Positions 48,813 to 60,430 of a DNA stretch of 64,000 nt are shown here, in pieces (within the stretch, counting starts at the first letter, position 1; the number at the start of each line of letters is the position of its first letter). The position numbers and the translations under genes are program-made. The stretch spans positions 6,034,501-6,098,500 of the forward strand of contig JAQFVV010000030.1 in NCBI GenBank assembly GCA_028023455.1, in the 5' to 3' direction. The stretch is from Epiperipatus broadwayi. Taxonomy: Eukaryota; Onychophora; Udeonychophora; Euonychophora; Peripatidae. The notes under the pieces are model-generated. The model saw only the letters and a program-made list of their open reading frames with translations. It had not been told where the DNA came from and searched no databases.

Positions 48813-49940
48813 AATATATGTATTAACTAATATGTTTTAAATAAACATTTTGTCAAAATTTTCTTTCAGAATGCTCAAAATAAAAAAATTCATTTTATTT
48901 TTTATTTAAGGTTCCTTTCAAAGTCTAAGTTGTCTTTGAAGCAAATGTCAGTCTCCTATTTCAATTATCATATTGATATTTACACAAAGCATTTTAATAT
49001 ATATATATATATCAGTTTTTTTTAAAAAATAATGCTTGAGACATTATTTTAACTAAGGTGATTAATTTATATCTTACATGTACAGAGACAATCAAGTAAA
49101 AAGGAGTTCCTAAGTCAAATTATGGATTTATTTATATACTCTTCATTTGTTGATGTAATTGACATAGATAATGTTGTTATTGGTGCACTCAAAATTTACA
49201 CCTTTCACTTAATTAAAAGATAGAGTTTATTTTAATAAAACCAGCACTTGAAACAACATGTCTTTTTAATTTTTAAAATAAAATGACATCAATGACTCTT
49301 AATTTCTTCTTTAAAGATAAAATAAAATACATCCATTTGTTTTAAAAGATTATTACAAATAATATATTTTTAAATAAGAACTATTATCATTAAAACATTT
49401 GTAATTTAAAATCCATACAATAATTTCATATTTAAACAATAACCCAAATATGTACATACATTTATGCACACACATGAGAATATAATTTTTATTTACATAA
49501 ACCTATTGTTTTTAAAATATGTAAATAAATAAAATGTTACTGTATCTTTTATTAAAATATACACATATTTAAATTTATAAATAGTTTTATAATAATATCT
49601 TAAATTTAATGTGTATTATTTTTTAAATATAAAAATAAATAAATAAATCATGAATTTATTTAAAAAACAAAAACAAAAATAAAAACAAATCATGAATTGC
49701 TTTATATTTTGGGTGTGTGTATTATAATTTAAAATTAACATAAAACATTACTTGATAACTTTAAACAATTATTCATATATAAAATTGTGACAATATTTAT
49801 ATATAACAATAACTTCAACCTAGAACAGTATAGCAGATAGAAGTTTCCATGTCTTCCTTTACTGGTTTCATTGATCTAACATAAGAGTTTGTTCTGAAAT
49901 TGTTTCAGCCATTTTGAAAAATGCATTTAATTGTATAGCA
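48813..49940. other. AT-rich intergenic DNA
   Basis: No gene or repeat recognised. Confidence 0.5.
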
Positions 49941-50299
49941 TATTCGAAGGTAGTAGTTAGTTGTGTTGTTGGCTACTTAGCAAGCAAGGTTATACATCCA
50001 TATTCAAAGGTAGTAGTTGGTTGTGTTGTTGGCTACTTAGCAAGCAAGGTTATACATCCATATTCGAAGGTAGTAGTTGGTTGTGTTGTTGGCTACTTAG
50101 CAAGCAAGGTTATACATCCATATTCGAAGGTAGTAGTTGGTTGTGTTGTTGGCTATTTAGCAAGCAAGGTTATACATCCATATTCGAAGGTAGTAGTTGG
50201 TTGTGTTGTTGGTTACTTAGCAAGCAAGGTTATACATCCATATTCGAAGGTAGTAGTTGGTTGTGTTGTTGGCTACTTAGCAAGCAAGGTTATACATCC
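49941..50299 (+). repeat. 60-bp minisatellite, six units, open in two frames
   Basis: Units start at 49941, 50001, 50061, 50121, 50181 and 50241 with only a handful of differences. Because 60 is divisible by three, the ORFs 49914-50315 and 49961-50344 read through, giving 20-residue repeats with cores SKVVVGCVVGYLASK or GSSWLCCWLLSKQGY. The first frame alternates hydrophobic segments like a membrane repeat. Nothing else supports expression. Confidence 0.9.
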
Positions 50300-50344
50300 G
50301 ATGTCTCCATTCTGAGGAGTGGAGTTTGCCTCTCAGTGCTTTAA

Positions 50345-51215
50345 CTGCTCATAACTTTTAACATGGTCACTGGTAAACGTTCTGGATTGTACATGTTAAG
50401 CAGGCAAGATAACAATAACAAATTAAAGCAGAATCATAACCTAGTAGGATGTAGAATGTAAAACAGAATAGAATAGACTGGAACTGAACTGATTAGCATT
50501 AAATTTAATTAATTTACTTACTCATTTTTCAAGAATTTTTAATTAGCCAAGCCAGTGATGACATTTTAAACTCACATAAGCTAGTAATTATTTAATTGAT
50601 GGCTTTACCAAATTTTTAATTAGATAAATCTGCTATTTTACACATAACAGAATCTTAAAATCAGGTACAGAACTTAATAATTATTTTTCTTAAGAGTTTT
50701 TAATTAATAAAAGTGAATTAATTAATAACTGATAACAGTTTTATAGATTAAGTATTGTTCCTGTAATATAATTTTTTTTTTCATATTGGTAATGATTGTA
50801 GTTACAAAGTACATATTTTTATATATTTTTTTACATCTAAGAATAACCTTGATCAACATAATAAATGCAAACATATTAATATATGTGCATATATCATATA
50901 AGCATATATAAAAACCAAAGCTTAAAAGCTGAAATTAAGCTTGTGTTTTTCCAACATAAAATATTTTATCATAAGTTAGATATTGAGATAGCAAAGATCT
51001 ATTCCAATATATAGTTATTTCAATTGAATATTTCATCAGTATCCAGAATTGAGTATAGTGTACCAAAGAATGCAAGATGTAAAGAAATTTAAACATATAA
51101 TAAAACCATTAATGAGAAAAATTAAGGTTTGTTATATCTCTTTCTTAAGAAAGTCAATTAAAATTTTAAAAAGGAAGTTAGTTAATAATGAAAAAAATTT
51201 AATTCAAACATTAAA
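50345..51215. other. AT-rich intergenic DNA
   Basis: No repeat recognised. The Lys-rich ORF at 51049-51231 runs into the next element and is not supported. Confidence 0.5.
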
Positions 51216-51220
51216 ATATA

Positions 51221-51418
51221 TGGTACTTTAACCCGACCTGCTATGTGGCCGCTAGAGGCGCTGTTTCTGTGTTTTCACACAGAATATACAGGGTAGGGGC
51301 CTCGAAAGCAGACGACGCTTATTTCTGCCGCTAGGTGGCGCTGTTCACCATGCGTACGCACAGGAACCTTCCACAAGCTAGCTGGCAGCTTACATCGTCT
51401 GCTCGGGTTAAAGTACCA
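51221..51418. mobile_element. GC-rich MITE with 16-bp terminal inverted repeats
   Basis: TGGTACTTTAACCCGA (51221-51236) and its exact complement at 51403-51418 bound ~200 bp that is much more G/C-rich than anything around it. AATATA flanks both ends and could be a target duplication, or contain a TA duplication. Internally there are two CCGCTAG...GGCGC motifs. No ORF. Confidence 0.75.
51328..51341 (+). promoter_or_regulatory. CTCF-consensus match
   Basis: CCGCTAGGTGGCGC fits every position of the bilaterian CTCF core CCRCYAGRKGGCRS. A related motif one base shorter, CCGCTAGAGGCGC, lies at 51249-51261 in the same direction. Function is inferred only from the motif. Confidence 0.4.
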
Positions 51419-52020
51419 AATATATTATATAAAAATAATTATAACAATTATGTTAAAACCTAAATTAAATTATTTAATTATGATCACTAAGTTTTATTAA
51501 TCATAAAACATTAAAAAAATTAAATGCAATAAAAATAAATATGATTGCTGGGAGTGAAAGTTTATGAAAGCACACACATTCTACACTTTCTATTTATTCT
51601 AACTAAGGTAATGTCTAAATTAAATATATATATATTAAATTATTTTGTTAGTATATAAAATTCAAATAAAATGTATTTGTATTGTAGGTCAGCAAAGAAA
51701 CTTAATTTTATTCTAAGGATTCTGTAAGTGATTAAATGAAACAAAACCAATTAAATGAAATAGACTAAAAGGTTTTTGGAATTTCTTTATTTGATCCCCC
51801 ACTTCAATAACTAAGTTGAAATAATAATATTCTTATATTTGATTGATAAATTACAGTTAATAACTTTTAATATAGATAAATTAATTATTCATTTATAGTA
51901 AAAGATACAATTAATTAATAGAAATTAAAACAATGATTGCAAAAGTTGATTGTCCATTTTCAAAAGTGGGGGGGGGGTCTAAAATTTACTAACTTTCAAT
52001 TATTTTTTGTTTGTTTCACG
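51419..52020. other. AT-rich intergenic DNA
   Basis: A G9 run near 51969. Nothing else recognised. Confidence 0.5.
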
Positions 52021-52119
52021 TCAAGCGTTGGTGGCCGAGTGTTCAGCACAGCTGCCTTACAAGCAGTTGTCCCGGGTTCGCTTCCCAGCTGATGCTTTGA
52101 CACATGAGAGAAAAAAAAG
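52021..52119 (+). mobile_element. Family E tRNA-only SINE, copy E4
   Basis: Full-length: GTCAA, acceptor GCGTTGG, A-box-like TGGCCGAGTG, anticodon arm, T-arm GGGTTCGCTTCCC, GACACATGAGAG and A8. No clear target-site duplication was seen. Confidence 0.8.
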
Positions 52120-53139
52120 ATATATCCTGTTTTATTTGCTTACAATTTTTTTTAAAAGATATTATAAAAATATAATTTAAAACGTATTAAAATAATCGTT
52201 AAGTTAAACATTTATAGATAAAGAGAAAAAAATAATACATATAATTACACAAACTAATATTGAATAAATGGAATGTTGACTAGAAAAAAAAAATCAAACC
52301 CAAATAATGTGTCAAAGAATCCTACGTATTTTGCAAAAGTAAATAAGAATGAACAAATATGTCAATAAGATGGTAAATTTAAAAAATAATACATGGCAGA
52401 TTTTTCTAAAAAATGATTAAGGGCTATTATTTGGTCATAATAGACATAATAAATCAAATTACATTTGTGGTTTAACTTATATAGTTTTTATCATGGATTT
52501 AATGATTTCCTAAGTTTGTATGATGCAATTTTAAAACTATTTCGTTAGCAAACAATTATCCATTTCTAAAATGTGATAAGTTAATTCATCAATATTTTTA
52601 CATCCTGAGTGCAGTAAACATTTAAACTTTAACTGAAATGTTATCTGTTTATCATGGTTCTCCAAATCTTTATTTTCACCCTTTTCTTCATAAATCTGCA
52701 TTCTTCAAATTTTATATTAAAATAGAACATGCTCTGAAAAGATGGCACCTCCTTCCTCCTCGTTTTAAAATTATTAAACAGCATTAATTTCATTTTCAGT
52801 ACCAATAAGTTTTATGTTTATGACTTGCTCTACACAACATATACAAGTACATATGTGTGCTTCTTAAATATTTAATAAATTGCTTATATTTATATAGTTA
52901 CTATTTTTTTTGTTAAAGATTGATTAAAATTTAAGTAATCAAGGCAGGGAAGGTCCAAGTCTTAGCATTACTTCTGATGATTAATAAATATATGGATAGT
53001 TAGATAAAATTAAAAAGTACATAAAGCTTCAAATAGCTCACCGCAGGACAAAGCATCTCTTCCAAGTGATAAAAAAAAAGTCGAAGATATTATTTACAAG
53101 ATTTTCCAGCAGTCATGAAGTTGAGATTTATGATTTTAT
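52120..53139. other. AT-rich intergenic DNA
   Basis: No gene or repeat recognised. Confidence 0.5.
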
Positions 53140-53645
53140 CCTCTAGCTTTAAGATTTGAAATAAGGGCATTCTTATACCTGGAACTTAATTGTAAATATA
53201 GGGAATTTGAACTCAGACTTTCAAGCAACTTTCAACTATTCATACCTATGTCATACTATTGATACACATAACCACACGCAGGTAGAAAAGGTGAATAATC
53301 ACCCATATACATATTTCCTGTTGAACCAGCATTCATCAGTTGGTCCAGATTATCATCTCCCACACACACATATATAATCAGTGCTCAGTTTATATTCTGA
53401 TAGCAAATCTTTACACTTTAATGGACAGGCTTCAATATATTCCAACCTCCAACTCCTCAGCCATCCATACCATTGAAAATCTGATGATAGAATGTCCAAA
53501 TCCCATGCTGATGTCAATATAGTTGTTATGTCATGTTGACCTCAAGTCACTCTGAGCCATCATGTATAGGACAGTATCCATTTAAGTACATAGAAGAGGA
53601 ATGGTCAGAATGCAGGTTTAATGTACCAGATTTGAAATACAGAAA
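53140..53645 (-). repeat. Family A near full-length copy A12
   Basis: In reverse orientation it runs from the ATACCTGGAACTTAATTG tail complement, through the tRNA-like segment (B-box complement near 53206) and body, to CATGTATAGGACAG and beyond. It helps define the family's full length of ~0.5 kb. The ORF at 53340-53522 is repeat sequence. Confidence 0.7.
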
Positions 53646-54141
53646 AACAATCCGCCCATTTACTAATTAGTAATTAAATGACTAGTGAAACATGAATATA
53701 TGCATATTTAGATCTATTTCAAACCCAAATCATAAGGACAACAAGTAAATATACTAGCCATTTATGAGAGACTTTTTACATATATTAAAATGTCTATTAT
53801 ATAACCCTCAGGCTTATTCTTTCTTTGTATGCTGCGAAACCTACTTTGCTATTTGTGACCACTGATCAAGTTGCCAATGCAGACATTAAACGAGATATTA
53901 TATATATGAAAAACAATGAAAAATTAGCGATTTATTGTAGTAAGAAGTCTGCCAAACTATTTTCGTCGATGATTGATACTGATGTTGACTACAATAGCTC
54001 ATTAACGATTTTAAATCAAAGACTATTAAAATTTCTATCAAAGATAACAGTTTGGCATTATATCTAATCATTTTTACTATTTCTTCTATTCACCGATTAT
54101 AAATCTATTTTCATTTTCTTAAAAAAATTCAGTTATATAAC
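53646..54141. other. Intergenic DNA
   Basis: Contains an unrecognised 80-codon ORF (53825-54067). No domain could be assigned and it is not called as a gene. Confidence 0.4.
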
Positions 54142-54149
54142 CAACTTAT

Positions 54150-54499
54150 TATATAAGGTATATGAGCACAGACTTTCACACGACCCACCACTCTCCACAC
54201 TATCTCATAACACTGTTACATTTGAAGACATATATGTTGAAAAGATAAATAATCACCAATATTCGTATTTCATGCTAAACCAGCAATCATCAGTTGGTCC
54301 AGATTACCATCCTTACATATATATGCTATAAGTTCTCAGATATATATTAAGATAGCCAATCCTCATACTTTAATAGACACGCTTCAATCTACTCCACACT
54401 CCAACTCTGATGATGGAATGCTCAGAGGCCACCCTGAGGCTGAGATTCTTGTCACACCCATGCTGACCTAAGGTCAATATGATACCTCATGTACAGAAT
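54150..54499 (-). mobile_element. Family A copy A13
   Basis: Reverse orientation, tRNA-like arm to the GTACATGAGG-type segment, missing the second arm. CAACTTAT at 54142-54149 and 54500-54507 is a likely short target-site duplication. Confidence 0.7.
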
Positions 54500-54507
54500 C
54501 AACTTAT

Positions 54508-55397
54508 AGTATTTGTTCTGTTTTGTTTTACTTAACCTTCCATTTATGTATAATTAATTGGATTACTTATATTATCTTCATCTGTATATGTTTGCTTTAA
54601 TGATTATTTACTAAAATTACTCTTTAAAATGCATTTTTAAGACAATAGAAAAAAGCAACAACTATAAATAAAATATAAAAAAAATAGCCATCGATTATGT
54701 TTATTCTATATTTCTACGCTTATTCCAGAAACAATACATATTTGTAATTAAAGTTGAAGTGCTTTTTGTATCTTGAAGTTATAGACATTATTTTTAGCAA
54801 CTAAAATGAAGATATATTTAACTTTGCACACATAAATGAAAGGTTGATGTTTATTGGCTGACTTACAGATTTCTTTTTATGCCAAATATAAATTAATACA
54901 GCAATAAACTTTACTAATGTTTTGAATATTTATTTAACAGTATTAATTAACATATTAAAATTTGAACGTAGAAATAAATACTTTTTAAATTAATTTATTA
55001 TTTTTGTTACTTAATTTGATTAAACATATATAAAAAATGAGAACTGATTACAATAGTTACAGCTGTTTAAATTTTTTTATACTCATTTTGGAATTTTTAC
55101 ACTCTAAAATTAATTCTTAATATACATAATCGAAATGTTAGTTGCTCGGGAGGTCACATGTTCTTGAAGCATCGGAAGTGACATACTGCATTTTGACCCA
55201 GGTATGTCTAGCTGTCACGTCTGAAGTAAATATTACTTAAATTTCTAGTCTTAAATAATCAGTTGGAATGAAAAAAAAAAGTCTAATAATTTTTTACAAA
55301 TGTTGAGAGTTAATGAAAGAATATATGCTAACTTATTACATTAACGATCTGCTGGTAGGTGATGGGCTTTTATTTTTTTACTTTACCATTAATTTTC
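54508..55397. other. AT-rich intergenic DNA
   Basis: No gene or repeat recognised. Confidence 0.5.
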
Positions 55398-55411
55398 AAA
55401 TAACTAAACAT

Positions 55412-55697
55412 GGATTTGTCAACATTACAGGTTTTTTCACACCTGCACTTCTATATGTAATATATAAATGGTTTGAACTCAGAATTTCATACGACCCTCA
55501 ACCATCCATCTTATCTCATACTGCCAATACACTTTATCACACACATGTTGAAAAGATAAATAATCACCAATATACGTATTTCATGCTAAACCAGCACTCT
55601 TCAACATGTGTTTGATCAAGTGTATCAGTGATATGAGATAGCATGGATGGTTGAGGGTCGTGTAAAAGTTTGAGTTCAAACCCTCTATACATTACAT
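55412..55697 (+). mobile_element. Family A hairpin SINE, copy A14
   Basis: The tRNA-like arm occurs in both orientations (about 55470-55560 and 55600-55690), sharing CGACCCTCAACCATCCAT and its complement. B-box equivalent GAGTTCAAACCC. A perfect 14-bp duplication, AAATAACTAAACAT, lies at 55398-55411 and 55698-55711. The 100-codon ORF at 55313-55615 overlaps the left arm and is not a gene. Confidence 0.85.
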
Positions 55698-55924
55698 AAA
55701 TAACTAAACATTTGTTTTCTGACCAGTATTGGATAGCTAGGCTTAAACCTATGTTATGAATATGGAACTGACAAATTGAATATTATTTCTAATAAATGAT
55801 ACTTTATTATGCAATAGAATAGACATATTTAGAAACATATTTTGTAATTTACATTTAATATAATTCAAATACATATTAATAGTTTGCTTTATTAAATCTT
55901 CATAATTTGATTGACAGATTTTCC

Positions 55925-56055
55925 ACATCATAACTTTGATATCAATCACTTCAGATAAGTAAACTAATGATTATTATTAATCATTTATTAAACAAAAGAT
56001 GATCTCTATCCCAGATATAATTTTAAACTTCAATTAAAGATTAGTATTATTACTT
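55925..56055 (+). repeat. Unclassified repeat, pair with 8530-8665
   Basis: Shares the ordered blocks CTAATGATTATTATTAATCA and CAGATATAA with 8530-8665. Confidence 0.55.
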
Positions 56056-56170
56056 ATATTTTTATCTTCTGGAAAAGTGCTTCTCAAATTGGTGATGCAA
56101 TATCTTGTAGATCTTCAATATTTAAAATAAGGAGTCCTGAAATAAAAAAATTAAGGTTCTATCTTATTTT

Positions 56171-56409
56171 CTGTCAGAAACCCCCCCCCCCACCCCCTGA
56201 CCATGGTTTTATGTCTGAACCTACCCTGGCACCTCTCTGAGGAGTACCAAAGCATAAAACCATGGGCAGGGGTTGGGGGGGGGTTCCTGACAGAGATATT
56301 TTAAGTGCTGGCTCTGGCTAAACATTTATCACAAAGCTTGTAGAGGAATTCGCAATTCTCATTGTTTATAACTTACAAGCTTAAGAGATAGGGTCATGTG
56401 ATCTATGAC
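56171..56409 (+). mobile_element. Family D hairpin retroposon, copy D2
   Basis: The arms (about 56172-56232 and 56240-56300) fold around CACCTCTCTGAGGAG. One arm has a C11 run and the other a matching G9 run where copy D1 has neither. An unpaired tail with TTACAAGCTTAAG, GTCATGTGATC and ATGACTC matches D1. TCTTATTTT at 56162-56170 and 56410-56418 is the likely duplication. Confidence 0.75.
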
Positions 56410-56879
56410 TCTTATTTTGAATAAATTATTCATATTTATAAATATTTTTAAAGCTAAAGTGTCTTATCATTTTTTAGCATTGTTATCTTTTCTTTTATGA
56501 ATCTCTTTTCTGCACTTAAAAAGCAAACAAACCACTAAACAAAAAACTGTAAAAGTAAATATTATATTTTTAATAATGCTAGGATATAATTTATTTAATA
56601 AGATATTTTCTGAAATAATAGAATCCTTTACTAAAAATATTATTTTAAAATAGATGTCTAAATGTTTGTTTAAGTAAAATAAAATGGTAGACCCAGTTGT
56701 GCCCGGGAGAGTTAAGATATGTTCAATACTAACGTGATTGGACGGAAACATATTTTATTTAAGTTACCAAACTGTTTTTTATTTAAACTTTTCTTAGCTT
56801 TAAATTAATCCAGATATTCTTATTTTAAAAGAAATTTTATTCTGTTGCTATATTGAATGCTACAAATACAAAAATGACA
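56410..56879. other. AT-rich intergenic DNA
   Basis: The 94-codon minus-strand ORF at 56467-56751 has a hydrophobic stretch but no recognisable family. Not called as a gene. Confidence 0.4.
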
Positions 56880-58400
56880 TCAATTATATATCCAGTTGAA
56901 GCAAAGTAGATCCAACCTTCTCCCATGTTGCTCTTGTGATATAGCTTGGAGCAATTAGTCAGTCCTTCTTCATAATTTTCTCCATGACATTCTTAAATTT
57001 AGTAGCGTGTGGGTCTCTCATCAATCATTCCTTTACATCTGACACAACACAGGGCATAATTCACGAAAATTGCCAGTCTTATGTCCGTAAATGGACCCTG
57101 ACCTATATAGTCTTTAATTGATTTATAGTTTCCATTCATATTGCTGAACCATGCATTGAGTTATCAATATGTAATTGGACATACTGGTACATCTAAAAAG
57201 AATGTGGTCAATTGATTCCTTTTCTCTCTCACATATCCGACACACAGGATTGATCTTGAAATTTCTCCTGTATGCCAAAAATGAGTTCGTAGAGAGGGAG
57301 TTCACGTTGATTTTTATTAGAAAATATTAAAATTTTGCCTCAATGAACCAGAATTTTGATCTCGAAATCAGTTGCTGATTGGTAATCCTGAGAGACCCTT
57401 TGTTTATGTTATTTTCCCCATGTATTATTTTATGTGCATTCTAGTATTTAATTTGTGATATAATTGGATTTTCATTGAGGTTGACCACTATTATTGAATA
57501 ATGAATTCCACCATCTATTATTATTGGGCGGTGGTCTATCCGTTGGTGTGACAACTTCATGATATGAAATAGTCAAGTATTTATTTTGAAACCAGAACAG
57601 TAGGTTATAGTTTCTCTGAAATATCATGGCTTTGATACTATGAAGTGAAAGGCCATTGAGCCTTCTAGGCATTTGGAGTTTTTGAATGCTGGTGGCAGCA
57701 ACCTTTCAGCCCCAGAATAGTTTTGTGCACAGAGAGTTTATTATTTTGATAAATTTTTGGAAGGGGCAGATACCAGATAGGAAATAGTTAATTTTCAGGA
57801 ATATCAATGAGTTAAAAGTCTTACCTTACTATGAAGTAAAACATATACCTTAGAAAGGGAGGTTGTTGTATGGTAAATATCTGCTAAAAGGGATTCTTCA
57901 ATTTCTCTCCTCATAGCATTATTTAATTTTGAAAAATTAAAGCCTAGGAGTTTATGAGGATCAGTTGTAAAATTGGAAGCAATTTTCCTCCCAGTTAGCA
58001 AGCTCTAGGAAGCTGATTTGTCCTTATTGAATTGGAGTTTGTATTTGTCTGAGTACCAAGCTAGTATCTTCTCTAGGTTAGTGATATATTTCTTGGATGG
58101 TAGACAGATTAATATGTTGTCCATATAACTGAGATGTTTAATCTCCCTTCCCATAGCAGGTACAAACATTCCAGGCAATGATTTCTCAATCTCCATCCAT
58201 AGTGGGTTGATGGGCTATAAAATATAGCATGCTAAGGGGAGATTCTTAAGGAATAGAGATGGTGGGCTCAAACCCAAGTGTAATTTTTCCCATCATTGTA
58301 ATGTGGATGATTCTGTTGGCTAATAGATTTGCAATCATCCACAGATGAACATTCTGCACCAGATACTCTTAGCATTGTTATAAACTATGTAGGACAGGAA
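56880..58400 (-). pseudogene. Degraded non-LTR retrotransposon, RT to C-terminus
   Basis: On the minus strand, in order: a region like the RT motif before the palm (PLSMLYFI near 58235); HLSYMDNILICLPSKK (58005-58196), where the YxDD motif reads YMDN; FNKDKSAS; LLGFNFSKLNN (57804-58001); a GLSLHSIKAM region (57472-57672); a zinc-finger-like CRICEREKESIDHILFRC (57123-57305); and a further Cys-containing tail to ~56880. Frameshifts and stops separate these pieces. The clade was not determined, but the YMD-type motif and the C-terminal finger differ from the RTE element at 24 kb. Confidence 0.75.
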
Positions 58401-58549
58401 TGACCAACCTTTTTGAAAGCATGTTCAGAAGAAAAAATTTTAATAGGCATTTCTGGCAAAAGGAAGTAGAACCATGTCATATTATCAAAATATATGATGA
58501 CATGATATGACATCTTTTTTTTTTTTTTTTAGATTTAACTTACAAAGAA

Positions 58550-58612
58550 TATGAACTTTTAAAATGATGGTTAGAATCCAGTATTGGGTCCCTGGTTCGA
58601 ATCCCATAAAAT
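58550..58612 (+). repeat. tRNA-like SINE scrap
   Basis: GGTTAGAATCC and, 20 bp on, the canonical B-box GGTTCGAATCC. No cloverleaf could be drawn and there is no duplication. Low-confidence remnant. Confidence 0.3.
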
Positions 58613-58863
58613 CATTTTTTTTAATTTAAAAAATATTGTTTTAATAATTATTTACTCAATTATGTTGAATTTTCCAATATTTTTTTAATAAAATCATAAT
58701 TCTAAAATTTACTTTTTGAACACAAACTCCTAAAAAAACCTATTCATATTATTTCTTTTACAAATTTATTTGTGTTTTATATTTTTTAAATCGAAATATC
58801 TCAAAGAACATTTTTAGTCAATATTACAATTTTATCGTAATCACATTTTTCATATACCAAAAT

Positions 58864-59281
58864 GGTATTTGAGTACTAAACCTACAACATGGAGCATGTA
58901 TTAGAACTTTAAATGGAGAGCTGCAAAAAAAATTTTTGCTCCAAAAATGAAAACACTTGATTGCAAAGTATGCTTGGATTTTAATAAAACTGCTATATTT
59001 TTTTTTTTATAAAGAAATTAACCCAAAAATTACCAAATAAAAGACATACTACTTAATATACTTTTATTAAATTTGTATTTATTCAGGCAGAAACATTTCT
59101 TTCATGACTTTCAGTATTACTAAGAATACAATAATTGAAAAATGTCCAATATGACATCAACTGTGATGTCACCATTGTAGGACTATTTCTTTCAATATGA
59201 CATCATTGTGACATGACACATTGATTGTGAATGTGAAAAGGTTCTATCTTACATATGTTGCAGGTTTAGTACTCAAGTACC
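58864..59281. mobile_element. MITE-like element with ~28-bp inverted ends
   Basis: The left end GGTATTTGAGTACTAAACCT is complementary, with few mismatches, to the right end near 59252-59281 (AGGTTTAGTACTCAAGTACC). The interior contains repeated GATGTCA/TGACATCA motifs around 59150-59215. No ORF and no clear target duplication. Confidence 0.65.
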
Positions 59282-59696
59282 ACTAAGACATCATTGTAGG
59301 AATCCAAAGGGATATAAATATCAATCAAATTCTTTTCATTGGTGTTATTTTTTTTGAGAGTATAATTGATATTTATTCTTACATCTCTCCTATTGGATCT
59401 CTTTTCACCAATTATTTTATTTTTCTAAAATAAAAATTAAAAATATTATTCTTTTTTTCATCATAATATTTTGCCTGAAAATTTTTTTTTATATAAAAAA
59501 ATATCACTTAATAGATGATTCCAAGACCTCAGTGCATTAAAATTAATATCTCATCATGAATATAATTGTTGTTTACTAAAGTTTATTTGGGTTTCGCTTA
59601 ATGTTAATTTTATTATCTCTCAGCAATTCATATTTGAAGTATTAAAATTTCTTTCCACTTCTCCTTATTTGCATTGATAAATTATATATATATTTT
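59282..59696. other. AT-rich intergenic DNA
   Basis: No gene or repeat recognised. Confidence 0.5.
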
Positions 59697-59790
59697 GTCA
59701 AGCGTTGGTGGCCTAGTGGTTAGCATAGCTGCCTTCCAGGCAGCTGGCCCGGGTTCGCTTCCCGGTCAACGCGTTTGACATATGGAAAAA
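59697..59790 (+). mobile_element. Family E tRNA-only SINE, copy E5
   Basis: The best-preserved cloverleaf. Acceptor GCGTTGG/TCAACGC pairs over seven positions. A-box-like TGGCCTAGTGG, anticodon arm GCTGC-CTTCCAG-GCAGC, and T-arm CCGGG-TTCGCTT-CCCGG. Flanked by GTCAA and GTTTGACATATGG. The A-rich tail merges with a (TA)n flank. Confidence 0.85.
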
Positions 59791-60281
59791 AATATATATA
59801 TAGTATACCATACACTCCTCAATAAACACTTTATCTATCATACACATCCATAGGCAAAACATTTTTTTTTTACTTTTCTATATATATTAAAAATGAAGTA
59901 GATTAAATTAATATTTTGTTTATGCATGTTGTAGGGGGGGGGGAAGAAAATAATTTTTTTTTTTGTTATATATATAAAAGACATTTACACAGTTTTTTAA
60001 AATTCTTCCTCTTAGTTTAACTTCACTGGGAAAATCACTTTCTTTTAACAATATAATGTTGTTTTTTAAAAAAATATTTCCAAATAACTGATAATCTAAA
60101 TATCGAACAATACAGTATTGATTAAAATTTTAAAAAAGTTCTTTTTTAATAAATAATCCTTGTAAATATGTTGCTAATCAATTTTTTATTTTTTAATGTT
60201 TTAAACTAGGTAAGAAGGGGAATGGGGGTGGTGGTGGATTGTCTCATTATAGATAAAAATTATTTTGTAATCTAATCTCAG
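59791..60281. other. AT-rich intergenic DNA
   Basis: A G9 run near 59935. Nothing else recognised. Confidence 0.5.
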
Positions 60282-60298
60282 CTAAACAGAAATTTATT

Positions 60299-60401
60299 AT
60301 TTTTTTTCATGTGTCATAGCATCGGCCAGGAAGCGAACCCGCTAACCCGGGACAACTGCTTGTAAGACAGCTGCGCTGACCACTCGACCACCAACGCTTG
60401 A
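60299..60401 (-). mobile_element. Family E tRNA-only SINE, copy E6
   Basis: Reverse orientation, full-length, subfamily with an extra GTTAGC segment between anticodon and T arms and a GACACATG(A)n tail. 17-bp duplications with one mismatch lie at 60282-60298 and 60402-60418 (CTAAACAGAA-TTTATT). Confidence 0.9.
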
Positions 60402-60430
60402 CTAAACAGAAGTTTATTTCATTCTTTTTT

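Noticed and set aside
49941-50299. CRISPR-like array
   Set aside because: The 60-bp units are contiguous with no unique spacers, and the host is eukaryotic.
53825-54067. 80-codon ORF as a gene
   Set aside because: No recognisable domain, no neighbouring exon signals, and the length is within chance for this composition.
59697-59790. A functional tRNA gene
   Set aside because: The cloverleaf is good, but six relatives with A-tails, several with target duplications, show it is a SINE family.
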